Shown one piece after another: positions 16,317-25,462 of a DNA stretch of 64,000 nt. A program made the translations under genes and the position numbers. The stretch is taken from the NCBI GenBank assembly GCA_947175195.1, contig CAMWLQ010000004.1, positions 1-64,000 on the forward strand, in the 5' to 3' direction. Origin of the DNA: an uncultured Clostridia bacterium. GTDB lineage: Bacteria; Bacillota; Clostridia; Christensenellales; Pumilibacteraceae. Position 1 is the first letter of the stretch, and each line of letters starts with the position of its first letter. Under the pieces are notes generated by a model. That model was given only the letters and a program-made list of their open reading frames with translations. It made no database searches and was not told the origin of the DNA.

Positions 16317-19300
16317 CTACAGCCGCACCGTGCCACGGAAAACCTCGCACGCCTCGCCCGTCAAGTACACCGCCTCGTCGGTGTAGCGAATGATAAGCTC
16401 GCCGCCGGGCAGGCGCACCGATATGTCGGTGTCCTTGTCGCACTTGCCGTTTAGCACCGCCGCAACAGCCGCCGCACATGCGCCGCTGCCGCACGCCATA
16501 GTTTCGCCCGTGCCGCGCTCGTATACGCGCAGCTTGAGGTGCGTCCTGTCTATAACCTGCATAAACCCAACGTTGACGCCCTCGGGGAACAGCGACGTGT
16601 TTTGACCTATCGCTATGCCAATGCCCTGCACGTCGAAGTTTTGCACGTCGGGCACTATTAATGTGCAGTGCGGATTGCCCATAGACGTACACGTAATATT
16701 GAACTTGCCGAGCGGCGTTTCTATCTCCCTGTCGATAATCTTATCGCCGGACAAACGCACGGGAACGGATTTTGGATCGAGCTTTACCGCGCCCATATCG
16801 ACCTTGACCGAATTGACCTTGCCGTCGCGCGCGAACAGCTTGAGCTTTTTTACACCCGACAGCGTGTCAACCGTAATGTCCAGCTTGTCGGTCTTGCCGT
16901 TGTCGTAAAGGTACTTGCCCACGCAGCGTATGCCGTTGCCGCACATTTTGCCCTCCGAGCCGTCGGAGTTGAACATGCGCATTTTGGCGTCGCACGTGTC
17001 GGACGGATAGATGAATATAACGCCGTCGCCGCCCACACTGAAATGCCTGTCCGAAAGATTTACCGCGACCGATTCCATATTGTTTATGGGCTTGGTCAGG
17101 CAGTCGACGTAAATATAGTCGTTGCCGCAGCCGTGCATCTTTACAAAGTTGAGCCGCTGGCGCTCGGTGCGCATATCGTTTATATCCACCAGCTCGGTGT
17201 TGTACTGGCTGTAACGGCTCTTTAACGCACGCGCCAAGGCGTTTGCCGTGTCGATAGCGGTAAGACACGGTATGCCGCGCGTGACCGCCCTGCAACGCAG
17301 GCGCACGTCGTCGTGCGTGGGAATCCTGCCGCGCGTGGAGGTGGAAACAAGGTAATCTATCTTGCCCGAATTAAGCAGCGACATTGTGTTTTCGCGCGAC
17401 GATTCGCTCAGCTTGTCCACTATCGTGACGGTCATACCCGAACGGCTTATCACCTCCGCAGTGCCCGCCGTGGCGTACAAATCAAAGCCCAGCTCGTAAT
17501 AGTTTTTGGCGACGCCCACGATTTCCGCCTTGTCGGAATCGCGCACGGTCATAAGTATGCCGCCGCGGCGTTTCATCTTGTAGTTTGCCGCAACAAGCCC
17601 CTTGTACAGCGCCTCGTCCAGCGTTTTGCCAATGCCGAGCACCTCGCCCGTAGATTTCATTTCGGGACCCAAATGCGTGTCGAGGTCGGTAAGCTTTTCA
17701 AACGAGAATATAGGCACCTTTACCGCAACGTACGGCGCGGACGGATAAAGCCCCGTGCCGTAGCCCAGCTTTTTGAGCTTTTTGCCCACCATACATTCGG
17801 TGGCGAGCTTTATCATAGGCACGCCAGTCACCTTGGATATGTACGGAATGGTACGCGACGAACGCGGATTGACCTCTATTACGTAAATCTTGCCGTCGCT
17901 TATTATGTACTGAATGTTGACAAGCCCCTTGGTGTTTAGCGCCGTTGCGAGCTTGCGCGTGTATTCGATTATTTCTTCCTTGTTCTTGTCGGAAATGTTT
18001 TGCGACGGGTACACAGCAATCGAATCGCCGCTGTGTATGCCCGCGCGCTCTATATGCTCCATTATTCCGGGGATGAGAATATCCTCGCCGTCGCAAATGG
18101 CGTCCACCTCGATTTCCGTACCCATAACGTATTTGTCGATAAGCACTACGTTGTCGGGATTGCCGTCGAGGATTATTTTCATGTATTCCTTTACGTCGTC
18201 GTCCGAAAAGGCAATAATCATGTTTTGCCCACCCAAAACGTACGACGGACGGAGTAGCACGGGATAGCCGAGCGCATTACCCGCCGCCAGCGCCTGTTCG
18301 GTAGTCTTGACGGTATGACCCTGCGGGCGCGCTATGCCGAGCTGTTCGAGCAATGCGTCAAACCGCTCTCTGTCCTCCGCCGCGTCAATCGCGTCGGCAG
18401 GCGTGCCTAAAATCCGCACACCCTTTTCGGATAAATGCTTGGTCAGCTTGATAGCCGTTTGTCCGCCGAACGCCACCACCACGCCGTAAGGGCGCTCGGT
18501 TGCGATAACGTTGTCCACGTCCTCGTCTGTGAGCGGCTCAAAGTACAGCCTGTCCGCAGTGTCGAAATCGGTGGAAACCGTTTCGGGATTGTTGTTGACT
18601 ATTGCTACGTCGTAGCCGAGCTCCTTAAGCTCCCACACGCAATGCACGGACGCATAATCGAACTCTATGCCCTGACCTATACGGATAGGTCCCGATCCGA
18701 AAACTATAACGCGCTTGGCATTGCTCTTGCGTTCCTCGATAAACTCCTTTGCCTCGTTTTCGTCGTCGTAGGTGGAATAGAAATACGGCGTTTCAGCCTT
18801 AAACTCCGCGGCACATGTATCTACCGTTTTGAACACCGCGCGACGGTGCATAGGCAATTCATTGCCCGTTATCTCTTTCAGCGCGCTGTCGGGATAGCCC
18901 ATACGCTTGCCCAGCATATATTCCTTTTTGGTTATTTGCCTGTTTGCTATACTGCGCTCAAAGTCGACAAGATTTTGAATCTTGCACAAAAACCACTTGT
19001 CGATTTTGGTTATATCGGAAATTTTGTCAATGCCTATACCGCGCTTGAGTGCCTCGTATATTATGAACAAACGGTAGTCGGTTGCGGGCATCAGTTTATC
19101 TAAAATTTGCTCGTCGGTCATTGCGGCATAGTGCGCGTTGCTGAGCGTGGTTTGCCCTATCGCGCCGCGTACAGCCTTTAAAAGCCCCGCCTCGAAGGAC
19201 GGCGCAATAGCCATAACCTCGCCCGTAGCCTTCATTTGCGTGCCTAACGTGCGCTTGGCGTACACAAACTTGTCGAACGGCCACTTGGGCAGCTTGACCA

Positions 19301-20360
19301 CGCAGTAGTCTATTGCAGGCTCGAAACATGCGCACGTCTTGCCCGTAACGGCGTTTTGTATTTCGTCAAGCGTATAGCCGAGCGCGATTAGCGTAGCCAC
19401 CTTTGCAATGGGGTATCCCGTCGCCTTAGATGCAAGCGCCGACGAACGCGACACTCTGGGGTTGACCTCTATAACGGCGTATTCGCCCGTCGTGGGATGT
19501 AGCGCGAATTGGCAGTTGCACCCGCCTTCTATTTGCAAGTGCGTAATAATGTCGAGCGCGGCTGTGCGCAGCATTTGATAGTCCTTGTCGGACAGCGTCA
19601 TTGTGGGCGCAACCACTATGCTGTCGCCCGTGTGTATGCCTACGGGGTCGAAGTTTTCCATAGAGCAAACGGTAATGACGTTGCCCACGCGGTCGCGCAT
19701 GACCTCGAACTCTATTTCCTTCCAGCCGTAAATGCTCTTTTCTATAAGCGTTTGATGTATGGGCGAGAGCTCCAGCCCGCCGCGCGCTATCTCTCTAAGC
19801 TCCTTTTCGTTTTCGGCAATGCCGCCGCCCGCGCCACCAAGCGTGAAAGCGGGACGGACAATAACGGGATAACCTATGCTGTTTGCAAACGCGACCGCCG
19901 CGTCCACGTCGGTAACAACGTCGGACGGAACGCACGGCTGATTTATTTCCAGCATCGACTGCTTGAACAGCTCTCTGTCCTCGGCGCGGTCGATAGTGTC
20001 AGGCTTAACGCCGAGTAGGCGCACGCCGTGCTCGCGCAAGAAACCCGATTTGGCAAGCTCCATGGACAGCGTAAGACCTGTTTGACCGCCTAGCCCCGGC
20101 AAGATACTGTCCGGCTTTTCCTTGAGAATAATGCGCTCCAAGGTGGGAATGGTGAGCGGCTCTATGTAAATGGAATCAGCCATTGCCTTGTCGGTCATTA
20201 TCGTCGCGGGGTTGGAATTGACAAGAACAACCTCTATCTTGCGGCTTTTAAGCGTGCGGCACGCCTGCGTACCAGCATAGTCGAACTCCGCTGCCTGTCC
20301 TATAGTAATAGGTCCCGATCCTATGACCAAAACCTTTTTAATGCTTTTATCTCTCGGCAT
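16317..20360 (-). CDS. carB-dapF: Carbamoyl-phosphate synthase large chain fused to diaminopimelate epimerase
   Basis: One uninterrupted frame encodes 1347 residues. Residues 1 to about 1060 are a complete CarB: two ATP-grasp halves (VLVIGSGPITIGQAAEFDY and VIVFGSGPIRIGQGIEFDY) and the C-terminal allosteric domain ending in ELVDIND. From about 1069 to the end is a complete DapF of about 279 residues with both catalytic cysteines (MCGNGIRC and ACGSGACA). Met1063 could be an internal start, but it lacks a good ribosome site. CarB makes carbamoyl phosphate with CarA; DapF turns LL-DAP to meso-DAP, matching the DapL downstream. The start overlaps carA by 14 bp. I do not know this fusion from other organisms. 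Confidence 0.93.
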   Translation of the reverse strand: MPRDKSIKKVLVIGSGPITIGQAAEFDYAGTQACRTLKSRKIEVVLVNSNPATIMTDKAMADSIYIEPLTIPTLERIILKEKPDSILPGLGGQTGLTLSMELAKSGFLREHGVRLLGVKPDTIDRAEDRELFKQSMLEINQPCVPSDVVTDVDAAVAFANSIGYPVIVRPAFTLGGAGGGIAENEKELREIARGGLELSPIHQTLIEKSIYGWKEIEFEVMRDRVGNVITVCSMENFDPVGIHTGDSIVVAPTMTLSDKDYQMLRTAALDIITHLQIEGGCNCQFALHPTTGEYAVIEVNPRVSRSSALASKATGYPIAKVATLIALGYTLDEIQNAVTGKTCACFEPAIDYCVVKLPKWPFDKFVYAKRTLGTQMKATGEVMAIAPSFEAGLLKAVRGAIGQTTLSNAHYAAMTDEQILDKLMPATDYRLFIIYEALKRGIGIDKISDITKIDKWFLCKIQNLVDFERSIANRQITKKEYMLGKRMGYPDSALKEITGNELPMHRRAVFKTVDTCAAEFKAETPYFYSTYDDENEAKEFIEERKSNAKRVIVFGSGPIRIGQGIEFDYASVHCVWELKELGYDVAIVNNNPETVSTDFDTADRLYFEPLTDEDVDNVIATERPYGVVVAFGGQTAIKLTKHLSEKGVRILGTPADAIDAAEDRERFDALLEQLGIARPQGHTVKTTEQALAAGNALGYPVLLRPSYVLGGQNMIIAFSDDDVKEYMKIILDGNPDNVVLIDKYVMGTEIEVDAICDGEDILIPGIMEHIERAGIHSGDSIAVYPSQNISDKNKEEIIEYTRKLATALNTKGLVNIQYIISDGKIYVIEVNPRSSRTIPYISKVTGVPMIKLATECMVGKKLKKLGYGTGLYPSAPYVAVKVPIFSFEKLTDLDTHLGPEMKSTGEVLGIGKTLDEALYKGLVAANYKMKRRGGILMTVRDSDKAEIVGVAKNYYELGFDLYATAGTAEVISRSGMTVTIVDKLSESSRENTMSLLNSGKIDYLVSTSTRGRIPTHDDVRLRCRAVTRGIPCLTAIDTANALARALKSRYSQYNTELVDINDMRTERQRLNFVKMHGCGNDYIYVDCLTKPINNMESVAVNLSDRHFSVGGDGVIFIYPSDTCDAKMRMFNSDGSEGKMCGNGIRCVGKYLYDNGKTDKLDITVDTLSGVKKLKLFARDGKVNSVKVDMGAVKLDPKSVPVRLSGDKIIDREIETPLGKFNITCTSMGNPHCTLIVPDVQNFDVQGIGIAIGQNTSLFPEGVNVGFMQVIDRTHLKLRVYERGTGETMACGSGACAAAVAAVLNGKCDKDTDISVRLPGGELIIRYTDEAVYLTGEACEVFRGTVRL

Positions 20361-21438
20361 GGTTTTCCTCCATAAGCTTTACAAACCGATCGAACAAAAA
20401 CTCGGTGTCCTTGGGACCGCCGCAAGCCTCGGGGTGGAACTGCACGGAAAACGCGGGAGCGCACTTGTAGTCTATGCCCTCCACCGTTTTGTCGTTGGCG
20501 TTTATAAACCGCACCTCGGCTATATCCCCGTTCACGCTGTCAGCCTTGACCGCGTAGCCGTGGTTTTGGCTGGTCACGTACGTTTTGCCGCTGACCAAAT
20601 CCTTTACGGGCTGATTGGCGCCGCGGTGACCGTATTTCAGCTTTGTGGTAGTAGCGCCGTAGCTGAGCGCAAGCAGCTGGTGTCCCAGGCATATCCCGAA
20701 CGTGGGAATCTTATATGCGTTGAGTTTTTTGAGTTCTTCGATTATAGCAATATTATCCGCAGGGTCGCCGCCGCCGTTAGACAGCATTATACCATCGGGC
20801 TTGTAGCCAAGCGCCTGCTCGGCTGTCGTATTGTACGGCACGCGCAAAACGCTGCAGCCGTACTTGACGAGCATGCGCTCTATGTTCTTTTTTGCGCCGA
20901 AATCATACAGCACCACGCGGTACTTGTGCGCGTCGTCTATAGGGTTGACCTCGGTTGCCGCCGCGCACGACGTATGTTCGACCGCGGACTTGACCTTGTA
21001 CTTTTTAAGCATTGCCAGCTTTTGCGGCAAGTCCTTTATGCTGTCGGTTATCATTGCGTTCATAACGCCCTGACTGCGTATCTTTCTTGTAAGCGCGCGC
21101 GTATCGACGCCCGCAATGCCCACTATATTGTTCTTTTTGAGGTATTCGTTAAGCTCGCTCTCCTTGCGGAAATTGCTGCCCACCTCGCACAGCTCGCGCA
21201 CGACGTAGCCTGTAAGGTACGGCTTGTCGCTTTCGGCGTCCGTTTCTATCGCGCCGTAGTTGCCTATCATCGGAAAGGTTTGCGTAATTATTTGACCGTA
21301 ATAGCTGGGATCGGTTATGGAAAGCAAGTAGCCGCACATTGCGGTGGTGAACACCGCCTCGCCTACAACGGTGCCGTCGGCGCCAATCGCCGTGCCTGTA
21401 TACACCGTGCCGTCTTTCAAAATCAAGTATCTATCCAT
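20347..21438 (-). CDS. carA: Carbamoyl-phosphate synthase small (glutaminase) chain
   Basis: This 363-residue protein is the normal length. The N-terminal CarA domain opens DRYLILKDGTVYTGTAIG, and the C-terminal class I glutaminase has the nucleophile in FGICLGHQLLALSYGA and QFHPEACGGP near the end. It supplies ammonia to CarB. The 3' end overlaps carB by 14 bp, so translation is probably coupled. An ANTAR regulator and glnA precede it on the same strand, tying carbamoyl phosphate synthesis to glutamine supply. Confidence 0.97.
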   Translation of the reverse strand: MDRYLILKDGTVYTGTAIGADGTVVGEAVFTTAMCGYLLSITDPSYYGQIITQTFPMIGNYGAIETDAESDKPYLTGYVVRELCEVGSNFRKESELNEYLKKNNIVGIAGVDTRALTRKIRSQGVMNAMITDSIKDLPQKLAMLKKYKVKSAVEHTSCAAATEVNPIDDAHKYRVVLYDFGAKKNIERMLVKYGCSVLRVPYNTTAEQALGYKPDGIMLSNGGGDPADNIAIIEELKKLNAYKIPTFGICLGHQLLALSYGATTTKLKYGHRGANQPVKDLVSGKTYVTSQNHGYAVKADSVNGDIAEVRFINANDKTVEGIDYKCAPAFSVQFHPEACGGPKDTEFLFDRFVKLMEENHAER

Positions 21439-21483
21439 TTTTACCTCTTATCGTTGAACAACCGCCATAGCGACGAAAATACG

Positions 21484-22050
21484 TCAGTTTGTTTCGTAAG
21501 TACTAAGTATTTCCATTGCTACCTTGCGGCGCGTTGCACGCATTTCCATTGCGCGTTTTTCTATATACTTGTGCGCCTGCTCCTCGGAAAGCCCGAGCGT
21601 GCGCATAAGCGCAATCTTTGCGCGGTTGACGTACTTTGCGTCCTCCAGCTTGGACGTGAGCTCTTCGTTTTTGGCTTTTAACATACGCACGCGCGCGTTG
21701 GAAACAAGAATCAACCGCACCGATTCCAAAAGCTCGGACTTGGTTATTGGCAGCGACATTGTTATTATGCCGCAGGTGTTAAGCTCCTCCTCGATTTGTT
21801 CGGTGCTTATGCTGTTGCCTATATATATTCCGCCGCAGTCATTGGCGTCGGCTATCGCGACGGCAAGCTCGTTGCCCTGCTCGTCGATAAGCCCGCTGTA
21901 AATGACAAAAAGATCGAAAGGACGGCAGAGTGACGCGCGCCGCGCTTCCGCGGCAGTCGAGCAAACCACGCAATTAATCTTTTCGTGGTGTAACACGTCC
22001 GTCAACGCGTGTTGGCGGGATGGTGTGCTTGCGACTATCAGTGCGTCCAA
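21484..22050 (-). CDS. ANTAR-domain RNA-binding antiterminator
   Basis: This 188-residue protein has a divergent receiver-like N-terminal domain (about 1-115, MDALIVASTPSRQHALTDVL) without an obvious phospho-acceptor pair. A coiled-coil follows, then a C-terminal ANTAR three-helix domain (about 125-185, AKYVNRAKIALMRTLGLSEE...AMEMRATRRKVAMEIL). ANTAR proteins bind paired RNA hairpins to prevent termination. It starts with TTG at 22050 behind a perfect AGGAGG. Genes for a glnA-type enzyme (upstream) and carA (downstream) flank it. The leader of this run contains a terminator (24976-25010), a plausible target; that link is inference. Confidence 0.88.
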   Translation of the reverse strand: MDALIVASTPSRQHALTDVLHHEKINCVVCSTAAEARRASLCRPFDLFVIYSGLIDEQGNELAVAIADANDCGGIYIGNSISTEQIEEELNTCGIITMSLPITKSELLESVRLILVSNARVRMLKAKNEELTSKLEDAKYVNRAKIALMRTLGLSEEQAHKYIEKRAMEMRATRRKVAMEILSTYETN

Positions 22051-22103
22051 AATGCCTCCTTGTGTATTTTATCTTGTACAAGTTTTATCTTGCGTAATTT
22101 GAA

Positions 22104-23306
22104 TTATATATCCGCATGGAATTCAAACAGTTCCCAATCGGTCTTTAACGCCTGCTCGGCGACCGCACGGCGCTTGATAGAGCCCAAAACGTCGTCGAAC
22201 ACGCCGGGGATATACTTGCGCAGCCATTCGCTCTTTTCCGCAAAGTCCAACGACCTGTCTATGGAGCTGAACATGCAGTCGGTGTACTCGCGCTCCTTGC
22301 GCAAAGTGTACTTGTTTTCTATGCCCTCTCTACCCGCCGCGAATATAAGCGCAAGCACGGTAAAGATATTGCATGTGGAGTCGGGCGTGCGTAGCATGAT
22401 GTCATTGTTATCAAAAATACGCATTGCCGAGCCGCGGTCGGCGCTGTACGCGATTTGGAATCCCGAACGTAACCGCCGATAGCTGTTTTGCGTAGGGTTG
22501 GCAAAGCACGATATTTCGCGGTATCTTCTAAGCACGCCCTCCGCAAACGCCTTAGACGCGGCGTCCGAATTCTTGCCGTTGAGTGTTATTGTCAAATGCA
22601 GTCCGCTGCCCGGCTGGCTGCCGACAGGGCGCGGCATAAACGACGCATAAGTGCCGTTTATCGCGCACACGTTTTTGACCGCGGTCTTGAACATTATAAA
22701 GTTGCGTGCCGCCGACGTGGGATCGGCGCTTTCAAAGTCCACCTCGTTTTGTCCCCAACCGCGTTCGTGATGGGACGAAATAGGTTTCAGTCCCATGTCC
22801 TCCAAGCTGACAATAACGTCGCGCCTGAGATTTTCGCACTTGTCAAACGGTGAGCACGCGCAGTAATCGGCGTTGTCGAACGGGACGAGATTGTTGCCTA
22901 CGTCGTCCTTGAACACGTAAAACTCGCACTCCGTAGCCACCTTTGCCTGATAACCGAGCGCGGACAGCTTGTCCACCTCGTTTTGCAACAGCGCCATCGG
23001 ATCGCATACAAACGGCGTACCGTCGGGATTGGCTATGCGGCAAAACACGCTGACCACTCTACCCGCGTGCGGACGCCACGGCAGCACCGAAAGCAATGAG
23101 CCGACGGGGACTATCTTTAAGTCCTTGCCGCCGACGCCTGTGATTGCGCCGCTGTCTATTGCCACGCCGTTTTCAAACGCGTCCTCAAGCTGCGACGACA
23201 ATACCGAAATATTGCGCTGTCTGCCGAGCAAATCGCAAAACGTAAGCTTGACAAACTTAACCTCGTTTTCCATAACGTATTCGAATAAATCCGTTTTCGA
23301 ATTCAT
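22104..23306 (-). CDS. glnA: Glutamine synthetase, short divergent form
   Basis: I take the ATG at 23306 (MNSKTDLFEYV) behind GGGAGGGG, giving 400 residues, shorter than the usual 440-470 of GSI. Family motifs are recognisable: VKFVKLTFCDLLGRQRN, ECEFYVF, HHERGWGQNEVDFE, PGSGLHLTITL, NSYRRLRSGFQIAYSADRGSAMRI and LRTPDSTCN. In the GSGxHxH motif the second His is Thr here, and the regions around the usual adenylylation loop are absent. The enzyme would make glutamine from glutamate, ammonia and ATP, but a narrower or different gamma-glutamyl ligase role is possible. It lies between pgm and the ANTAR gene on one strand. Confidence 0.82.
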   Translation of the reverse strand: MNSKTDLFEYVMENEVKFVKLTFCDLLGRQRNISVLSSQLEDAFENGVAIDSGAITGVGGKDLKIVPVGSLLSVLPWRPHAGRVVSVFCRIANPDGTPFVCDPMALLQNEVDKLSALGYQAKVATECEFYVFKDDVGNNLVPFDNADYCACSPFDKCENLRRDVIVSLEDMGLKPISSHHERGWGQNEVDFESADPTSAARNFIMFKTAVKNVCAINGTYASFMPRPVGSQPGSGLHLTITLNGKNSDAASKAFAEGVLRRYREISCFANPTQNSYRRLRSGFQIAYSADRGSAMRIFDNNDIMLRTPDSTCNIFTVLALIFAAGREGIENKYTLRKEREYTDCMFSSIDRSLDFAEKSEWLRKYIPGVFDDVLGSIKRRAVAEQALKTDWELFEFHADI

Positions 23307-23326
23307 AACCCCTCCCTTTGTGGGCA

Positions 23327-24955
23327 TTACATAAACTTTTTGGCTTGGTTGAGTATCTTTTCGATACGCTGTTCCCCGCCCGTTGCGGCGGTAATATACA
23401 CCTTGATAAGCGGCTCTGTGCCCGACGGACGGATAATCAGCTTGCTCCCGTCCTCTGCCTTGAACGACAGTACGTTCGATTTGGGCAAATCATATTCCGT
23501 TTGCGACATATAGTCAATCGCCTTTACTACGGGCGAGCCGTCAATATCTTTGGGCGGATTGTTTCTTATTTCCCCAAGCACTTCGCTCATCTTTTGCGCG
23601 CCCGAAATACCTTCGTAGGTAAACGATACCGTGCGGTGGAAATACTTGCCGTACTGCGCAAAAATGCCGTCCAGCACGTCGCCCAACGTTTTGCCCTCGG
23701 CTTTGTAGTCCGCAGCCATTTCCGCGACGAGCATGCTCGCAAGCACGGCGTCCTTGTCGCGCACGTACGTGCCCGAAAGATAGCCGCAGCTTTCTTCGTA
23801 CCCGAACACAAACCTATCGCCCGAGCCCGACTGCTCGAGCTTTTTGATGACCTCGCCTATATACTTAAAGCCTGTAAGCACCTCGCGCACCTCGGCGCCG
23901 TAATGCTCGGCGACGCGCGCAGCAAGGTCGGTGGTAACTATTGTCTTGACAACCACGGGATTTTCGGGCAGCGCTTTTGCGTGCGAAAAAATATAATCTA
24001 TAAGCAGTACGCCCATCTCATTGCCCGAAATCAGCCTATACTCGCCGTCGCTTTGCCTTACCGCCGCGCCCAGTCTGTCCGCGTCGGGATCGGTGCCGAT
24101 AACAACGTCGGCGTTAGTCTTTTTAGCGAGCGCCACGGCAAACTGCAATGCCTCCGCCTTTTCGGGATTGGGATACGGCGTTGTGGGGAAATTGCCGTCG
24201 GGCTGCGCCTGCTCGGCAACGATTTGAACGTTTTTAAACCCGCGCTCACGGAACAACTGCGGCATAATGTATGCGCCCGTGCCGTTAAGCGGCGTATATA
24301 CTATTGAAACGTCGCGGCGTTCGCCCACCGACCGCGCGTACACGCTGTCCAAATACTCGCGCGTCACGTCGGCATACACGATATTGCCCGCTTTTAATGC
24401 GGTATCGAAATCAGCCGCTTTCACGTCGAAAATACTTACCTTTTGAATATACGAAAAAATGTCCGCCGCCGCGGCGTCGGTGACTTGGCAGCCGTCCGAG
24501 CCGTAAACCTTGTAGCCGTTGAACTTGGCGGGATTGTGGCTGGCGGTTATCATTATGCCCGCGTCACAGCCGTAATGCCTGACCATAAAGGAAAGGTACG
24601 GCGTGGGTTGTAGAGTTTCCGTTATGTACGCCTTGACGCCGTTTTGCGCAAGCACGGCAGCGGCATGGCGCGCAAACTCGGTTGAACAGTTGCGCGAATC
24701 GTAGCTTATAGCGACAGTAGCACCCTTTTTGCGCGACAAAAGATAGTCCGCAAGACCTTGCGTAACACTGCCGATGGTATAAATGTTAAGCCGATTTGTG
24801 CCTGCGCCCAAAATGCCGCGCAAGCCCGCCGTGCCGAACTCCAAATCCTTGTAAAAAGCCTCCTTTTTACTGTCCGCGTCCATAGCCTCAAGCTCGGCGC
24901 GGTACTCTTTGGCTCGGCTAAGCCACTCGCTATACTTTACTTCGATTACGTCCAT
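23327..24955 (-). CDS. pgcA: Phosphoglucomutase/phosphomannomutase (alpha-PGM family)
   Basis: At 542 residues it has the length of bacilliform PgcA-type enzymes. Visible motifs are the phosphoserine loop TASHNPAKFNGYKVY, the metal loop GTDPDADRLG, the sugar loop GYEESCGY and the phosphate-binding RPSGTEPLIKVY at the C-terminus. It interconverts glucose 1- and 6-phosphate. It is the first gene of the run, with GGAAGGAG before the ATG and a leader carrying a terminator-like hairpin. The glnA start lies 20 bp past its stop. Confidence 0.95.
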   Translation of the reverse strand: MDVIEVKYSEWLSRAKEYRAELEAMDADSKKEAFYKDLEFGTAGLRGILGAGTNRLNIYTIGSVTQGLADYLLSRKKGATVAISYDSRNCSTEFARHAAAVLAQNGVKAYITETLQPTPYLSFMVRHYGCDAGIMITASHNPAKFNGYKVYGSDGCQVTDAAAADIFSYIQKVSIFDVKAADFDTALKAGNIVYADVTREYLDSVYARSVGERRDVSIVYTPLNGTGAYIMPQLFRERGFKNVQIVAEQAQPDGNFPTTPYPNPEKAEALQFAVALAKKTNADVVIGTDPDADRLGAAVRQSDGEYRLISGNEMGVLLIDYIFSHAKALPENPVVVKTIVTTDLAARVAEHYGAEVREVLTGFKYIGEVIKKLEQSGSGDRFVFGYEESCGYLSGTYVRDKDAVLASMLVAEMAADYKAEGKTLGDVLDGIFAQYGKYFHRTVSFTYEGISGAQKMSEVLGEIRNNPPKDIDGSPVVKAIDYMSQTEYDLPKSNVLSFKAEDGSKLIIRPSGTEPLIKVYITAATGGEQRIEKILNQAKKFM

Positions 24956-24975
24956 AAAAGCTCCTTCCCGTTTTT

Positions 24976-25010
24976 AAAAAAGAGAAATGTATAACATATA
25001 TACACTTCTC
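24976..25010 (-). terminator. Attenuator-type hairpin in the pgm-glnA leader
   Basis: Read on the minus strand, a 12-bp stem (GAGAAGTGTATA / TATACATTTCTC, one G-U pair, loop TATGT) is followed at once by TTTTTT. It lies inside the roughly 88-nt leader, after the predicted start near 25043 and before the ribosome site. A terminator in that place suggests conditional read-through. The ANTAR antiterminator encoded in the same run is the natural suspect. Confidence 0.75.
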
Positions 25011-25049
25011 CTTGTGAATTTACTATCGCGGTAAGTTTCCATCAAAGTA

Positions 25050-25078
25050 ATTCTATCAAATTTTGCGCTATATGTCAA
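25050..25078 (-). promoter_or_regulatory. Promoter of the pgm-glnA-ANTAR run
   Basis: Minus-strand TTGACA, 17 bp, TAGAAT, predicting transcription from about 25043. Confidence 0.8.
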
Positions 25079-25079
25079 G

Positions 25080-25422
25080 CAATTATAATATAGAATGAAT
25101 GCGGAATTACGGACGGCTCTTACGCGCCTTAATTAAATTATATGAGGCACGAACGAAGTGAGTAATCCATAATTATTAAATTTTATCTCTTAATTTTTAT
25201 CTCTTATCTTAAATAAATTCAGTATAATACTCCAGAGTTCTTTTTCCACCTCCTGGCTCGCACGGACGCGCTATTCCGCAGCAAGCCGCGGTGTATTATC
25301 CCAAATTTGTCGTCGTCGGCAGCCGAATGCTGCGCGATGCTTTGCTTACGTACTCACTTCAATAGAAAATGCAACAAAAGCAAATCAATCTTGATTGCGC
25401 AAGCGGGCAAATTTACTCCTCG
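25080..25422. other. Intergenic region without a recognisable gene
   Basis: The stretch has an AT-rich part with a CACGAACGAAGTG-type palindrome near 25146 and a GC-rich part (about 25255-25340). The GC-rich part contains, on the minus strand, CAGGAGGTGG followed by a 19-codon ORF (GTG start). Neither a protein family nor an RNA family is recognised. A relic or small RNA is possible. Confidence 0.4.
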
Positions 25423-25460
25423 AATAACAAAACCCACCGCTAAGGGTGGGTTTTGTTATT
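25423..25460 (-). terminator. Terminator of the giant surface protein gene
   Basis: Perfect 16-bp stem AATAACAAAACCCACC / GGTGGGTTTTGTTATT with loop GCTAAG, immediately after the stop codon on the minus strand. Confidence 0.92.
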
Positions 25461-25462
25461 GC

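Noticed and set aside
25255-25345. T-box or other riboswitch before the pgm run
   Set aside because: CACCGCGG on the minus strand looked T-box-like, but the GGTGGNACCGCG core and the specifier stem were not found, and the pgm promoter lies downstream of it.
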